This document shows positions 36,574-47,270 of a stretch of 64,000 nt of DNA, piece after piece. Under the pieces are notes generated by a model. It saw nothing but the letters and a program-made list of their open reading frames with translations. It ran no database searches and was not told the origin of the DNA. Each line of letters begins with the position of its first letter. Position 1 is the first letter of the stretch. Made by a program: the position numbers and the translations under genes. Where the stretch lies: assembly GCA_904419525.1 (NCBI GenBank), contig CAJFRT010000003.1:55896-119895 (forward strand). The letters are read 5' to 3'. Source of the stretch: Candidatus Gallimonas merdae (GTDB taxonomy: Bacteria; Bacillota; Clostridia; Christensenellales; Borkfalkiaceae).

Positions 36574-37862
36574 CGGCGCTCCTCCTGCTTCGCCCGGAGA
36601 TTTTCCCTTGCGGTTGCGAGCATGAGTTTGATGCGGTTTTCCTGATTGACGCGCGTCGCAGAGGGATCGTAATCGACCGGGACGATATTTTCATGCTCGT
36701 AGAGCTGTTTGAGCGCACGCACAGCCCCCTTTCCCGCAATATGATTGGGCAGACAGCCGAACGGCTGCGCACAGACGATGTTGTCCGTTCCCGTCTCGGC
36801 CAGCGCCGCCATCTCGGCGGGAATGAGCCAGCCTTCGCCCATCTTGACGCCCTGATTGATCACTTTGTCGGCACACCTGCGCAGATGTTCAAAATCGTGC
36901 AGGGGCTCGAACCTGCCCTGTTTCTTCATCAGGGCGATGATCTTTTTCTGCTTGCCGTAGAGCCAGCGATAGACGATTGCAAACAGCCACGCAGTCTTTT
37001 TGCCCTTGTGGTAGAACTTTGCGTCGTTGATGTTGTTGATGACGCAGTACAGAATGAAATCCATGAGGGCGGGCACCACGGGTTCGCAGCCCTCGGACAG
37101 CAGAAAATCCTCCAGATGAGAATTTCCGAGCGGAGAATACTTGACATAGATCTCCCCGACGATGCCGACTTTTACCTTTTCTTCCCGCCTGACTCTGACT
37201 GCGGCAAAGGCGTTCAGGACCATCTTCGTGCACCTTCCGAGTTTCCGAAAGGAGCCGTCGTCAAGCGCCCTTTTCAGCCGCTCCACACACTCCGTACGGA
37301 CGCGCGCGGCGCTGCCGTCCTCTTCCTCGTAGGGCTTTGTCTGATTGTAACAGGTCATGACCAGGTCGCCGTAAAAAATGGCGTACGCAAGTTTGATCAG
37401 GTCGGTCAGCGTGAGCTGCAGCCCGTTCCCCTTTTCCAGTCCCGAAAAGTTGAGGGAGAGGACGGGAACCTGCGGGAACTCCGCCGCCATGGCCTTGCGG
37501 ATCAGCGGAATATAGTTACTTGCGCGGCAGCCGCCGCCAGACTGCGTGATGAGCACCGCGGTGCGGTCGGGGTCATACTTCCCGCTCTTGAGCGCATCGA
37601 GGTATTGCCCGATGACGCACAGCGCGGGGAAACAGGTATCGTTATGGACGTGTTTGAGCCCCTCGTCAATGACGGCGCGCCCCTCGTTGTGCAAAACCTC
37701 CACCCGATACCCCGAACGCTGCATGACATGCACCAGCAGATCGAAATGCCAGGGCAGCATATCGGGTATGAGAATGGTATGCGTCGCCTTCATTGCGGGC
37801 GTAAAGACGGGATACGGGCGGGTGAAATCCGCCGTCGGTTTTTGTTCGGTCTGTTTTTTCAT
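36570..37862 (-). CDS. 2-hydroxyacyl-CoA dehydratase-related protein (C-terminal partner of activase)
   Basis: 430 residues. TILIPDMLPWHFDLLVHVMQ, the cysteine-bearing NDTCFPALCVIGQYLDALKS and QSGGGCRASNYIPLIRKA correspond to the C-terminal third of the large clostridial acyl-CoA dehydratase activase proteins, which resembles the HgdB/HgdC dehydratase subunits and may hold an Fe-S cluster. It starts inside the stop of the 977-residue gene (ATGA). Together the two would equal the ~1400-residue single-chain form. Substrate unknown. Confidence 0.8.
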   Translation of the reverse strand: MKKQTEQKPTADFTRPYPVFTPAMKATHTILIPDMLPWHFDLLVHVMQRSGYRVEVLHNEGRAVIDEGLKHVHNDTCFPALCVIGQYLDALKSGKYDPDRTAVLITQSGGGCRASNYIPLIRKAMAAEFPQVPVLSLNFSGLEKGNGLQLTLTDLIKLAYAIFYGDLVMTCYNQTKPYEEEDGSAARVRTECVERLKRALDDGSFRKLGRCTKMVLNAFAAVRVRREEKVKVGIVGEIYVKYSPLGNSHLEDFLLSEGCEPVVPALMDFILYCVINNINDAKFYHKGKKTAWLFAIVYRWLYGKQKKIIALMKKQGRFEPLHDFEHLRRCADKVINQGVKMGEGWLIPAEMAALAETGTDNIVCAQPFGCLPNHIAGKGAVRALKQLYEHENIVPVDYDPSATRVNQENRIKLMLATARENLRAKQEERR

Positions 37863-40792
37863 GTGTTTCTTCCAAGTTCTTCAATGGCTGCAAGCATCGA
37901 ACGCAGCCGGATCTTGACGACGCCGAGATTGTTGATCTCGTCGATCTTGATCTGCGTGTACAGCTTTCCGCGGCTCTCCAGAATGGAGCGCACTTCGTCC
38001 GTGGTGATGGCGTCGATCCCGCACCCGAACGAAACGAGCTGCACAAGATTGACATTTTTTCTGTGCGTGACGAACTCCGCCGCGCGGTACAGCCGCGCGT
38101 GATACGTCCATTGATTGAGCACGTTGACTTTGACAAGGTCGCCCTCTTCGTAGACGGCGTCCTCCGACAGAACGGCGATGCCGAGGGAATTCAGAAGTTT
38201 TCCGATGCCGTGATTGATCTCCGGATCGGCATGGTAGGGCCGTCCGGCGAGCACGATGACCTGCCTCCCCTCGCGCCCGGCATTTTCAAGGATCCTCTTT
38301 CCCTCCGCCACGACGTCCGCATGATACTGTTCCAGCGCCGCAAGCCCGGCGCGGTATGCGCGGCGGATCAGCCAGGGCGACAGTTTCCAGCGCGCAAGCG
38401 CGCGGTGCAGCGAGCGCACCGTCGTCGCCTCATCGTTGGGATCGAGATAGGGCATCACGAAATTTTCCTGCGTCAGGCGCTCATTGTTCGCCTTGAGAAG
38501 CTCCGGATAATAGGCCACGACGGGACAGTTGTAGTGATTGATGGAATCATGCTCGTCGAGGTTATAGCTCTCGCAGGGATAGAAAATGAAATCGACACCC
38601 CTGTCCAGGAGAGATTCGATGTGCCCGTGCATCAGCTTGGCGGGATAGCACGCCGTGTCTGAAGCGACGGTGTGCTGTCCCCTGAAATACAGATCGCGCG
38701 AGCTCCTGTCCGAAAGGACCACCCGAAAGCCGCACGTCTCAAAGAATTTCGTCCACAGCGGGAGCTGTTCAAACATGACGAGCTGCATGGGAAGTCCCAC
38801 CGTTCCGCACGCACCCGGCACACTCTCATGCGGAAGCGAGAGCAGTTTTTCATATTTGCAGGCATAGATATCGGGCAGATCCTTGGGCTTCGGAAGCCCC
38901 GCGCCCCGCTCGCACTTGTTGCCCGAAATAAATCTGCGCCCGTCGGCAAACGTGAGGATGTTCACATTGCAGTGCGAGGTACAGCCCTTGCAGGTGACCG
39001 ACCGCGAGGAATAGGAAAACGCGCGCAGTTCCGCCTCGGAAACGATCGTGCTCATGAGCTTTTCCGCAGGCGTATTTTCTTTGGCATAAAGCGCCGCGCC
39101 GAATGCCCCCATCAGTCCCGCAATGGCGGGCCGCACGACCTGTTTCCCCGTCTCCTTTTCAAAGGAACGCAGCACCGCGTCGTTGAGGAACGTTCCGCCC
39201 TGCACGACGATATGATCGCCGAGCTCTTCGGGCGTGCGTGCACGAATGACCTTGTAAATGGCGTTCTTGACGATGGAGGAAGAGAGTCCCGCCGAGATGT
39301 CCTCGACGCTTGCGCCCTCTTTCTGCGCCTGTTTGACAGAACTGTTCATGAACACCGTACAGCGCGAACCGAGTTCCACCGGCCGCCTGGCAAACAGGCC
39401 GAGCCTGGAAAACTCCTCGATCTCCATACCCATTGCCTTAGCAAACGTCTGAATGAACGACCCGCAGCCGGAAGAACATGCCTCGTTGAGCATGATGGAA
39501 TCGATCGCGCGGTTTTTCACCTTGAAACACTTGATGTCCTGTCCGCCGATATCGATGATGAAATCCACGTCCGGATTGAAATGGAGCGCCGCCTTGAAAT
39601 GCGCCATCGTCTCGACGACGCCGAAATCGATCTTGAGGGCGGCGCGCATCATGTCCTCGCCGTACCCCGTGACGCACGCCCCGCGGATGACAATGCGGTC
39701 GCCGATGAGCGAATAGATCTCCCGCAGCCTGTCCGCCACGATGTCGAGCGGCTGTCCGTTGTTGGACTGATAGTGCGAGTACAGGATCTTGTTTTCGGGG
39801 GTGATGAGCATGAGCTTGGTCGTTGTCGAACCCGAATCGATGCCGAGATATGCGTCTCCGCGGTAGGTGCGGACATCCTCAAACGCAAGATCGCTGCGCA
39901 TATGGCGCGCAACAAACGCGTCGTATTCCGCCTGATCGGCAAAGAGGGGCTCCCCTACCGCAATATTGTCGCTGTCCTGAACGACGGAAAGCCGCGCCGC
40001 AAGCTCGTCGAGCGATTCTTCCCGCTCCTCCGCAGCATAGATCGCCGCGCCGATCGACATAAAACAGGGGGCGCTGTCCGGAAAGATTGCGTGTTCGTCA
40101 TCGAGCCCCAGCGTGCGTTTGAACGCAAGCCGAAGTCCTTTGAGAAAGTAGAGCGGCCCGCCCAGAAAGAGCACCTTGCCCTTGATGCGGCGGCCCTGCG
40201 CCAGGCCGGACACGGTCTGATCGACGACCGCCTGAAAGATGGACGCCGCGATATCCGCCTTGTTCGCCCCCTGATTGAGAAGAGGCTGAATATCCGATTT
40301 CGCGAACACGCCGCAGCGCGATGCAATGGGATACACGCGCTCCGCCCGAAGGGCAAGCGCGTCCATTTCCTCCACCGTGATGTCGAGCAGCGTCGCCATC
40401 TGATCGATGAACGCCCCCGTTCCGCCCGCACAACTGCCGTTCATGCGCTGTTCCGTTCCGCCCGTCACAAAGATGATCTTGGCATCTTCCCCGCCGAGTT
40501 CGACGGCGACGTCCGTATCGGGATACAGCCTGCGGATCGCGCCGAAAGCCGCCTGCACCTCCTGCACAAAGGGGATCTTTCCGCGCTGTGCGATCCCCAG
40601 CCCCGCCGATCCCGTGATGCAGACGCGGAACGATGCGGCAATGGGCCGGATTTTTTCAAGTTCTGACAGCACACACTCTTTGACGCGCGAAAAATGGCGC
40701 ACGTAGGAGGAGTACAGGATCTTTCCCGCCTCATCGAGCACGCACGCTTTCACCGTTGTAGAGCCGACGTCAATTCCAAGTAATTTTGCCAT
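37859..40792 (-). CDS. 2-hydroxyacyl-CoA dehydratase activase-like protein (two BcrAD/BadFG domains plus DUF2229)
   Basis: 977 residues. Two ASKHA ATPase domains of the HgdC type: the first opens LGIDVGSTTVKACVLDEAGK, the second (from about 317) YLGIDSGSTTTKLMLITPEN. NEACSSGCGSFIQTFAKAMG in the second supplies the conserved Cys that bridges a [4Fe-4S] cluster in dimers. The last ~320 residues are DUF2229 (SVTCKGCTSHCNVNILTF, GLPMQLVMFEQLPLW). Relatives use ATP to push electrons into dehydratases; many Clostridia encode this orphan form without a dehydratase operon, as here. The promoter 20 bp upstream is near consensus; the Shine-Dalgarno AAGAGAA is weak. Confidence 0.88.
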   Translation of the reverse strand: MAKLLGIDVGSTTVKACVLDEAGKILYSSYVRHFSRVKECVLSELEKIRPIAASFRVCITGSAGLGIAQRGKIPFVQEVQAAFGAIRRLYPDTDVAVELGGEDAKIIFVTGGTEQRMNGSCAGGTGAFIDQMATLLDITVEEMDALALRAERVYPIASRCGVFAKSDIQPLLNQGANKADIAASIFQAVVDQTVSGLAQGRRIKGKVLFLGGPLYFLKGLRLAFKRTLGLDDEHAIFPDSAPCFMSIGAAIYAAEEREESLDELAARLSVVQDSDNIAVGEPLFADQAEYDAFVARHMRSDLAFEDVRTYRGDAYLGIDSGSTTTKLMLITPENKILYSHYQSNNGQPLDIVADRLREIYSLIGDRIVIRGACVTGYGEDMMRAALKIDFGVVETMAHFKAALHFNPDVDFIIDIGGQDIKCFKVKNRAIDSIMLNEACSSGCGSFIQTFAKAMGMEIEEFSRLGLFARRPVELGSRCTVFMNSSVKQAQKEGASVEDISAGLSSSIVKNAIYKVIRARTPEELGDHIVVQGGTFLNDAVLRSFEKETGKQVVRPAIAGLMGAFGAALYAKENTPAEKLMSTIVSEAELRAFSYSSRSVTCKGCTSHCNVNILTFADGRRFISGNKCERGAGLPKPKDLPDIYACKYEKLLSLPHESVPGACGTVGLPMQLVMFEQLPLWTKFFETCGFRVVLSDRSSRDLYFRGQHTVASDTACYPAKLMHGHIESLLDRGVDFIFYPCESYNLDEHDSINHYNCPVVAYYPELLKANNERLTQENFVMPYLDPNDEATTVRSLHRALARWKLSPWLIRRAYRAGLAALEQYHADVVAEGKRILENAGREGRQVIVLAGRPYHADPEINHGIGKLLNSLGIAVLSEDAVYEEGDLVKVNVLNQWTYHARLYRAAEFVTHRKNVNLVQLVSFGCGIDAITTDEVRSILESRGKLYTQIKIDEINNLGVVKIRLRSMLAAIEELGRNT

Positions 40793-40812
40793 AGTATGTT
40801 CTCTTGTCGGTT

Positions 40813-40841
40813 ATTATATCATATCCGTCAGAACTTGACAA
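40813..40841 (-). promoter_or_regulatory. Promoter of the activase operon
   Basis: TTGTCA, 17 bp, TATAAT on the minus strand, leader about 13 nt. Confidence 0.75.
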
Positions 40842-40923
40842 GCAACGTAGTTGTGAAAAAACAGGAAAATTGTTCCGGCCCGCGCGATCAGAATTTTATT
40901 TCGGCCCGGACGCCGGCTCCGCT

Positions 40924-40955
40924 GAAAAAACCGCGCTGCAAGGCGCGGTTTTTCC
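40924..40955 (-). terminator. spoIIID terminator
   Basis: AAACCGCGC / GCGCGGTTT stem with a 6-nt loop and T-rich flank, 14 bp after the spoIIID stop. Confidence 0.8.
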
Positions 40956-40964
40956 GATCGGATT

Positions 40965-41225
40965 TTATCTGGCTTTCTGACGGCGAAGCGCATACATTCT
41001 GCGCGTCGCATCTCCGCCGCGCAGGTGTCGCTCCCGAAGATTGATCCCCAGCACTCTGCGCACTTTTTCATACAGAACGGGATCACATTTTTCCAGCCGT
41101 TCCGTATCTTTATGTACCGTCGATTTGCTCATGCCGAAATGTTCGGCGCACGCGCGCACGGTACAGCCCGTCTGAACGATATATTCCCCGCACGTGACCG
41201 CACGCCGCTCGATACTATCCCACAT
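40965..41225 (-). CDS. spoIIID: Sporulation transcription regulator SpoIIID
   Basis: 86 residues. The helix-turn-helix VRACAEHFGMSKSTVHKDTE and the C-terminal basic RERHLRGGDATRRMYA are the family marks. SpoIIID acts in the mother cell after engulfment, tuning sigma-E genes. AGGGGGAA precedes the ATG. The upstream sequence has a plausible sigma-E promoter, as expected from the Bacillus model. This is the clearest sign of spore formation in the window. Confidence 0.96.
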   Translation of the reverse strand: MWDSIERRAVTCGEYIVQTGCTVRACAEHFGMSKSTVHKDTERLEKCDPVLYEKVRRVLGINLRERHLRGGDATRRMYALRRQKAR

Positions 41226-41253
41226 AGCGTTCCCCCTGCTGTTGCAATGGTAA

Positions 41254-41280
41254 ATTCTATGTCGGATTTTGGAAGTTTAT
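41254..41280 (-). promoter_or_regulatory. Sigma-E-like promoter of spoIIID
   Basis: CATAGAAT as the -10 element (41254-41261) with ATA at 41278-41280, 16 bp apart, on the minus strand. It fits the sigma-E pattern better than sigma-A. About 20 nt of leader. Confidence 0.5.
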
Positions 41281-41320
41281 GCGTTTTTTGCGGGAAAGAA
41301 TTTACAGGATCTGCGAAAAT

Positions 41321-41416
41321 TCAGCTCTTTTCTTCATCATCTGCGTCCGCAGGCTCCTTTGCCGTCTCGTCGATGTTTACTTTGTCGGGAGAAAGCCGTC
41401 TGAGGCGGGACGACAT
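41321..41416 (-). CDS. Possible 31-residue acidic ORF after parC
   Basis: MSSRLRRLSPDKVNIDETAK continues to a strongly acidic tail (DADDEEKS). GGCGGGAG abuts the ATG, so the spacing is poor, and the start lies in a perfect 11-bp hairpin (41400-41428). No relatives recognised. It may not be translated. Confidence 0.25.
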   Translation of the reverse strand: MSSRLRRLSPDKVNIDETAKEPADADDEEKS

Positions 41417-41457
41417 CTCCCGCCTCAGAAAAACTGCTTACATGTTCATTTCCCGGT

Positions 41458-43896
41458 TTAATCTTCCACTTCGCGGTATTTCATCGCAAACACCTGCAGA
41501 GGCTTCCACTTGACGCCCTTCAGCGTTCTGCCGCGCGTCGAAGTGGAATCGATGGGAATATCTTCGGTCACAAGTTCCGTCATCGTGCCGTCATCCTTGA
41601 CCACGGCCAGCATGTAGGGAACCGTGACGTAATCGGCGAACAGAATGCTTTCCCCTTTCAGCGACGTGATCTGCACGCCCTTTCTGTAACGCGGCAGCGG
41701 ATCGATCTGCGCGGCAATGACGCGCTTGAACCGGCCGTCCGATGTTGCAAGGACGATCTCGCCCTCGCCGTCGATCTGGGAGGAGAACACGACTTCATCG
41801 CCCTCTTTCAGATTGATGCCCTTGACGCCGCCCGAAACGCGGCCCTGGACAGGAATATCGTCCTTTTTGGCATTCAGGCACATGCCGCCCCTGGTGACGA
41901 AAAATACCGTCACGCCCTCTTCATCGGCATCGGGCTGCACGCAGAGCAGCTTGTCCCCTTCGTTGAGACGGATCCCCTGGAACATGGTCTTTCCGACGGC
42001 GTATTCTGACCACGCCGTCTTTTTGAGCATCCCTTTCGCGGTGATGAACAGCAGGTTCCCGTTCCCCGTTTCCGCAGGCAGGAGCGCAACGGGACGTTCG
42101 TCTTTTTCCGCATCTTCAAAGAGCGATGAGAGCGCGTAGCCCGCTTCCGCAAACTTGCAGGCGGCATTCCCGCCGTAGAGACGATAGCAGTTTCCGCGGT
42201 CGGAGACGACGATCACCTGTTCGTCAGAAAGGATCCGCATATCCCGGAGAATGACCGAACCGGGCTTGGAATTTGCGCCGACGACCTTGTTCGACGCGGC
42301 AAAATTGCGCTCGGAGACGCATTTGAGCTTTCCGTCCGCGGTGATGCACATGACGCTCTGCACGCCAGGCAGCTTGACGTCGGCGCGCTCCGCCTCCGCC
42401 TCGTCCTCCGAAAAGACGAGAACGGACTTTCTGGGCGTCTTATACTTCTTCTTGATCTCGAGCAGCTCTTCCTTGACGACGTCGAGCTGCCGTTTCTGGC
42501 TGTTGACGATCGCCGTCAGCTTTTCGATGAGTTCTTTCAGGCGTGCAAGCTCTTCTTCCAGCTTGAACACTTCCAGCTTGGTAAGGCGCGCAAGACGGAG
42601 ATCGAGGATCGCCTGCGCCTGTTTTTCGGAGAGATCGAACCGCTTTCTGAGTTTGTCGCGGGCGTCCGACGTCGAGTCGGCGTTCTTGATGATCTTGACC
42701 ACCTCGTCGATATTGCGCACCGCGATGATGAGCCCTTCGAGGATATGGCAGCGCTCCTTGGCAGCCGCAAGGTCAAACTTGGTGCGGCGCAGCACGACCT
42801 CGCGCTGATAGTTGACATAGTAGCGGATGATGTCCATCAGCCCCATGAGCATGGGTTTCCCGCCCGCAATGGCCACCATATTGATGCCGAACGTCGTTTC
42901 AAGATCGGTGTACTTATAAAGAAGTCTGAGGATCTTCTGCACATCGCCCTCGGGACGGATCTCCACAACGGCGCGGATCCCCTCGCGGTCGGACTCGTCC
43001 TGCACGCGGGAAATGGCGGCGAGCTCTTCCTTCTTTTCCTCGCGCAGATCGGCGATCTTTCGCAAAAGCGCGGACTTGTTCACCTGATAGGGAAGCTCCG
43101 TGATGATGATGTTTCTCTTGCCGCTGTCGCCGTCCTCCACGCGCACCTTTGCGCGCAGGATAATGCGCCCCTTGCCCGTTTTGTACGCCTGATTGAGTTC
43201 GTTGGCAATGATATACCCGCCCGTAGGGAAATCGGGCGCGGGAATATACTTTACCATCTCGTTGAGCTTGATGGACGGCTTGTCGATATACGCGATCACG
43301 CCGTCGATGCATTCGGCCAGATTGTGCGGCGGAATGTTGGTGGCAAGCCCCACGGCGATGCCCGACGCGCCGTTGACGAGCAGGTTGGGGAACCGCCCCG
43401 GAAGCATGTCGGGCTCTTTGAGGGAGTCGTCGAAGTTCAGCGAGAACGGAACGGTATTTTTATCGAGGTCGCGCAGAAGTTCCAGCGCAAGCGGCTCCAG
43501 CCGGGCCTCGGTATAGCGCATGGCGGCCGCGGGATCGCCGTCCACCGAGCCGAAATTGCCGTGCCCGTTGACGAGCGTGCGCCCCATGTTGAACTCCTGG
43601 GCCATGCGCACCATTGCGTCATAGACGGAGGAATCGCCGTGCGGGTGATACTTACCCATGCAGTCACCGACGATACGCGCCGATTTTTTGTGCGGCTTGT
43701 CGGGCGTAAGCCCCATCTCGTACATCGTGTAGAGAATGCGCCTTTGCACAGGTTTGAGACCGTCCTCCACGCGGGGAAGCGCGCGGTCAAGAATGACGAA
43801 TTCCGCATACGGAAGCATGGACTGGGGAAGGACCTCTTCCAGCGGAGTGACGAACAGCGAGCCCTGCGGTTCCTGCTTTTTGGGTTCAGTCTTCAT
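41458..43896 (-). CDS. parC: DNA topoisomerase IV subunit A (type IIA topoisomerase A subunit)
   Basis: 812 residues. The catalytic Tyr is in [11 protein letters not shown]; the quinolone region [20 protein letters not shown] has Ser and Asp at the two resistance positions, i.e. susceptible type. A coiled-coil linker ([20 protein letters not shown]) leads to six beta-propeller blades. The GyrA-box (QRRGGKG) of gyrase is not seen, so decatenation by topoisomerase IV is more likely than supercoiling. The start overlaps the parE-like gene by 11 bp, an arrangement usual for parE-parC. Confidence 0.88.
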   Translation of the reverse strand: MKTEPKKQEPQGSLFVTPLEEVLPQSMLPYAEFVILDRALPRVEDGLKPVQRRILYTMYEMGLTPDKPHKKSARIVGDCMGKYHPHGDSSVYDAMVRMAQEFNMGRTLVNGHGNFGSVDGDPAAAMRYTEARLEPLALELLRDLDKNTVPFSLNFDDSLKEPDMLPGRFPNLLVNGASGIAVGLATNIPPHNLAECIDGVIAYIDKPSIKLNEMVKYIPAPDFPTGGYIIANELNQAYKTGKGRIILRAKVRVEDGDSGKRNIIITELPYQVNKSALLRKIADLREEKKEELAAISRVQDESDREGIRAVVEIRPEGDVQKILRLLYKYTDLETTFGINMVAIAGGKPMLMGLMDIIRYYVNYQREVVLRRTKFDLAAAKERCHILEGLIIAVRNIDEVVKIIKNADSTSDARDKLRKRFDLSEKQAQAILDLRLARLTKLEVFKLEEELARLKELIEKLTAIVNSQKRQLDVVKEELLEIKKKYKTPRKSVLVFSEDEAEAERADVKLPGVQSVMCITADGKLKCVSERNFAASNKVVGANSKPGSVILRDMRILSDEQVIVVSDRGNCYRLYGGNAACKFAEAGYALSSLFEDAEKDERPVALLPAETGNGNLLFITAKGMLKKTAWSEYAVGKTMFQGIRLNEGDKLLCVQPDADEEGVTVFFVTRGGMCLNAKKDDIPVQGRVSGGVKGINLKEGDEVVFSSQIDGEGEIVLATSDGRFKRVIAAQIDPLPRYRKGVQITSLKGESILFADYVTVPYMLAVVKDDGTMTELVTEDIPIDSTSTRGRTLKGVKWKPLQVFAMKYREVED

Positions 43897-45943
43897 TGTC
43901 GCCCTCCTTCTTCAGCTTTACCCTGTCCATAAACGCGTCCTGTTTGTTGAAATTGGCGTTGCGATTGAGGAATTCCTTTCTTCCCTCCACGCGGTCGCCC
44001 ATGAGCGTTGTGATCATGTCCTCCGCCGCGGCGGCGTCCTCGATCGTGACCTGCGTCAGATTTCTGCGAAGCGGGTCCATGGTCGTCTTCCACAGCTGAT
44101 CCGCACTCATCTCGCCGAGGCCCTTGTAGCGCTGGATCAGATACCCGCGCCCCACTTTTTCAATCTTTTCCTGCAATTCCTTGTCATCGTAGGCATATTC
44201 TTCCGTGCTGCCGTTCTGCTTGTACACCTTGTAGAGGGGCGGCATGCCGATATAGACATGTCCCGCATTGACGAGCGGCCGCATGTACCGGAAAAAGAAG
44301 GTCAGAAGAATACAGCGGATATGGAAGCCGTCCTGGTCGGCATCCGAGAGAATGATGACCTTGTGATAGTTGAGTTTGTCGAGGTTGAAATCATTGCCCA
44401 CCCCTGCGCCGAGCGCAGAGATGATGGTGCGGATCTCCTCGTTGGCAAGCACCTGATCGAGGCGCTTTTTTTCCACGTTCAGCGGCTTTCCGCGCAGCGG
44501 CAGAATGGACTGATACTGCCTGACGCGCGCCTGCTTGGCCGTTCCGCCTGCCGAATCGCCCTCCACGATGAACAGCTCGTTGAGTTCGGGTTTTCTGCCC
44601 GAGCAGGCGGCAAGTTTGCCGACGAGCGTCAGCGAATCGATGCTGTTTTTGGCGCGCGCCGTGTCCTTGGCCTGGCGCGCCGCGATCCTGACGCGCGCGG
44701 CGCCCTGCGCTTTTTTGATGATATCTTCAAAGATCTTTTTATTTTTCGCCTGCGACGCAAGTTCGCGCAGGCCCTCGACGACACAGCTCTCCACGGGCGA
44801 ACGCGCCTCAGGATTTCCGAGCTTGGTCTTTGTCTGCCCCTCGAACTGCACGTTCTTCATCTTGACGGAAAGAACGGCGGTCAGCCCCTCGCGGAAGTCC
44901 TCGCCGAGGAAATTGGCGTCCTTGTCCTTGATGAGCTTGTTGTCCCGCGCGTAATCGTTGAGCATGCGCGTGAGTCCGCCGCGGAAACCCATCTCGTGAT
45001 AGCCGCCCTCGGGCGTGGGAATGTTGTTGACGAACGAAAACAGGCTTTCGGTGAACTCCCCCGTGTGCTGAATGGCAAACTCGACGAGGATCCCGTCCCT
45101 TTCTCCCTTGTAGTACAGCGGCTGGGCGTACAGTTTGCTCTTGCCGTCGTTGAGATAGGCGGCGAAGTCGGCGATGCCGCCCATATAGCAGAACGTGACG
45201 GAATAGGGCTGCGTCGCGCCGAGCAGATCGAGCTGCTGCGTACGGTCCTCGTCCCCCTCTTCCATGTACTCGTTTGCCGTGATGCGCTCGTCCGTCAGCG
45301 TGATCGTCAGCCCCTTGTTGAGGAAGGCAAGTTCCTTGAGCCTGTGGGACACCGTGGACAGCTGATACTGCACGGTGGAAAACACGGTATCGTCCGGCAT
45401 GAAGTGCACAAAAGTGCCGTGCGCCTTGCCGCATTTTCCCGTCTTTTTCAGAGGCGCAACGGGCACCCCCGATTCCACTTTGTTCTTTGCCTCGTCAAAG
45501 TAGGAATGGAACTCCATTTCCCAGGTGTCGCCGTCCTTGTTGACGCGCACTTTCAGCCACTTGGAGAGCGCATTCGTGACCGACGCGCCCACGCCGTGGA
45601 GCCCGCCCGAAAAGGAATAGTTGTGCTCGTCGAACTTGCCGCCCGCATGGAGCTGCGTGAACACGACCTGGACGCCGGAGACCTTGGTCTTGGGATGGAT
45701 ATCGGTCGGGATCCCGCGCCCGTTGTCTTCGACAGAGACGCTTCCGTCCTTGTAGATGCGCACGTCGATCTTGTCGGCAAAGCCGTTTGCCGCTTCGTCG
45801 ACGGCGTTGTCCACGATCTCCCAAAGAATATGATGAAGTCCCCGCGTACCCGTGGAACCGATATACATTCCGGGCCTTAAACGGACTGCGTCAAGCCCCT
45901 CAAGAATGGTGATATCGTCCGCACCGTAATGCTGCTGCGCCAT
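43886..45943 (-). CDS. parE: DNA topoisomerase IV subunit B (type IIA topoisomerase ATPase subunit)
   Basis: 685 residues. GHKL ATPase motifs [25 protein letters not shown] and [15 protein letters not shown], the transducer lysine region QTKTKLGN, then the Toprim domain with [12 protein letters not shown] and [11 protein letters not shown]. It powers strand passage with the downstream A subunit. The order B-A with overlapping ends fits ParE-ParC; the distinction from GyrB is made by the partner gene, not by this sequence. ACGAGGT is the Shine-Dalgarno. Confidence 0.88.
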   Translation of the reverse strand: MAQQHYGADDITILEGLDAVRLRPGMYIGSTGTRGLHHILWEIVDNAVDEAANGFADKIDVRIYKDGSVSVEDNGRGIPTDIHPKTKVSGVQVVFTQLHAGGKFDEHNYSFSGGLHGVGASVTNALSKWLKVRVNKDGDTWEMEFHSYFDEAKNKVESGVPVAPLKKTGKCGKAHGTFVHFMPDDTVFSTVQYQLSTVSHRLKELAFLNKGLTITLTDERITANEYMEEGDEDRTQQLDLLGATQPYSVTFCYMGGIADFAAYLNDGKSKLYAQPLYYKGERDGILVEFAIQHTGEFTESLFSFVNNIPTPEGGYHEMGFRGGLTRMLNDYARDNKLIKDKDANFLGEDFREGLTAVLSVKMKNVQFEGQTKTKLGNPEARSPVESCVVEGLRELASQAKNKKIFEDIIKKAQGAARVRIAARQAKDTARAKNSIDSLTLVGKLAACSGRKPELNELFIVEGDSAGGTAKQARVRQYQSILPLRGKPLNVEKKRLDQVLANEEIRTIISALGAGVGNDFNLDKLNYHKVIILSDADQDGFHIRCILLTFFFRYMRPLVNAGHVYIGMPPLYKVYKQNGSTEEYAYDDKELQEKIEKVGRGYLIQRYKGLGEMSADQLWKTTMDPLRRNLTQVTIEDAAAAEDMITTLMGDRVEGRKEFLNRNANFNKQDAFMDRVKLKKEGDNED

Positions 45944-45978
45944 AGCTACCTCGTAAAAATGCAGAAGATGTTTCTTTC

Positions 45979-46007
45979 ATTATACCATATTTTGCGGTTT
46001 CGGGCAA
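45979..46007 (-). promoter_or_regulatory. parE-parC promoter
   Basis: TTGCCC, 17 bp, TATAAT on the minus strand; leader about 30 nt. Confidence 0.75.
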
Positions 46008-46048
46008 GACTTTTGCGCAATATTTAGCGGTTTTTGGTGAAAATGACA

Positions 46049-46088
46049 AAAAATGCGCCGCGGCATGCGTCTTGCGCATGCCGCGGCG
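46049..46088 (-). terminator. Terminator of the glycosyltransferase gene
   Basis: A perfect 14-bp stem (46056-46069 with 46075-46088), then CATTTTTTG on the minus strand. It separates this gene from parE. Confidence 0.85.
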
Positions 46089-46145
46089 ATTGCGTTCTTT
46101 TGACCCGTCAGACGAAAATTCCCCTGCCGGAACGATGCCGTCCGG

Positions 46146-47180
46146 TCAGCTGCACTTGAGTTTTTTGCTGAAATAGCAGTAACCGACCGTCGTGAAAAAC
46201 CTCTGCCACGAGAAGGGCATCCAGCAGATCAGGGCGATATAGGAACGGTGACGGAGGAACCGGTACATCTCCGGATCCTCTTCCCTGATCGAGCTCCACA
46301 TGCGTTTCAGCGTCGCCTTGCGCTCTTTCAGATCGTCCTTTCCGCCCGTCGTGAACATGAGCGAAAGGCACATCAGAACATTGACGTCGTGTTTCATGTA
46401 CTTTCTGAGGCGGGGCTGCATCGCTTTGAGCTCTGCATAGCGGTAACAGCGGATCATGATGTCCGTGATCCCCACCTGCTGTTTGTAGCGGCGCACGATA
46501 TTTTTCCGGCTCACCGACTGATCTTCCCGGCCGATATAGTAGCGGTACAGGTCGAGATCCATGTAGTACATCGTCCTGATATGCGGCATGGGCTGATAGG
46601 CAAAGATGTTATCCACGTAATAGGAATGCTCGGGCAGACGCAGGCCGCAGTCGCGCAGCACCTGCGTGCGGACGACCATCGAGTGCATCAGAAGCACATT
46701 GGAGAAGCGGAACGGCTTGACCGATTCCCAGCCGAATACCCGTCCGAGCGGGAAATTTTTGGTGTAGCGGCGCGGAAAGCGCGACCCGACCGACGGCTTT
46801 TCATAGACGAAATTGGTCACATACATATCGGGAAGCTGCTCCGCCGCAACGTCGGCGCGGATCTTTTCCAGAAGTTTTGCAAGGCTTTCCGGGTCAAGGC
46901 GGTCGTCCGAATCGACGACCTTGAAATACAGTCCCTGCGCGCGGTCGAGCCCCGCATTGACGCCCGAGCCGTGTCCGCCGTTTTCCTTCTGGACTGCTTC
47001 GACAATCGTCGGATATTTTGCCGCATATTCGTCTGCGATCGCGCCCGTTTCGTCGGACGAGCCGTCATTGACGACAACGATCTGCGCCTCTTCCCCCGCC
47101 GTCAGCAGGGAGTCGATGCAATTGCGCATATACGCCGCCGAGTTATAGCAGGGCACCGCAAAGGTGATCAGTTTTTCCAT
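46146..47180 (-). CDS. Family 2 glycosyltransferase
   Basis: 344 residues. GT-A fold: FAVPCYNSAAYMRNCIDSLL at the start, VVVNDGSSDET, the nucleotide-sugar-metal motif KVVDSDDRLDP. The C-terminal half is longer than the bare domain and ends with a hydrophobic stretch (YIALICWMPFSWQRFF), so it may sit at the membrane. It is a single gene with its own promoter and terminator, so target (teichoic, lipid or exopolysaccharide) cannot be told. Confidence 0.88.
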   Translation of the reverse strand: MEKLITFAVPCYNSAAYMRNCIDSLLTAGEEAQIVVVNDGSSDETGAIADEYAAKYPTIVEAVQKENGGHGSGVNAGLDRAQGLYFKVVDSDDRLDPESLAKLLEKIRADVAAEQLPDMYVTNFVYEKPSVGSRFPRRYTKNFPLGRVFGWESVKPFRFSNVLLMHSMVVRTQVLRDCGLRLPEHSYYVDNIFAYQPMPHIRTMYYMDLDLYRYYIGREDQSVSRKNIVRRYKQQVGITDIMIRCYRYAELKAMQPRLRKYMKHDVNVLMCLSLMFTTGGKDDLKERKATLKRMWSSIREEDPEMYRFLRHRSYIALICWMPFSWQRFFTTVGYCYFSKKLKCS

Positions 47181-47202
47181 CTCTCATTTCCCGTTTTTGT
47201 CT

Positions 47203-47231
47203 ATTATAGCCAAGCGGCACGCCGAATGCAA
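47203..47231 (-). promoter_or_regulatory. Promoter of the glycosyltransferase gene
   Basis: TTGCAT, 17 bp, TATAAT on the minus strand. Confidence 0.75.
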
Positions 47232-47270
47232 GCTCTGCCGCACCATTTGCTTAAAATTTCACAAAATACG

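Noticed and set aside
41400..41428. Perfect 11-bp hairpin after parC as a terminator
   Set aside because: No T-run follows in the direction of parC transcription; the Ts are on the wrong side.
43736..45880. Plus-strand frame of 714 codons opposite parE
   Set aside because: Shadow created by GC-rich third positions of parE.
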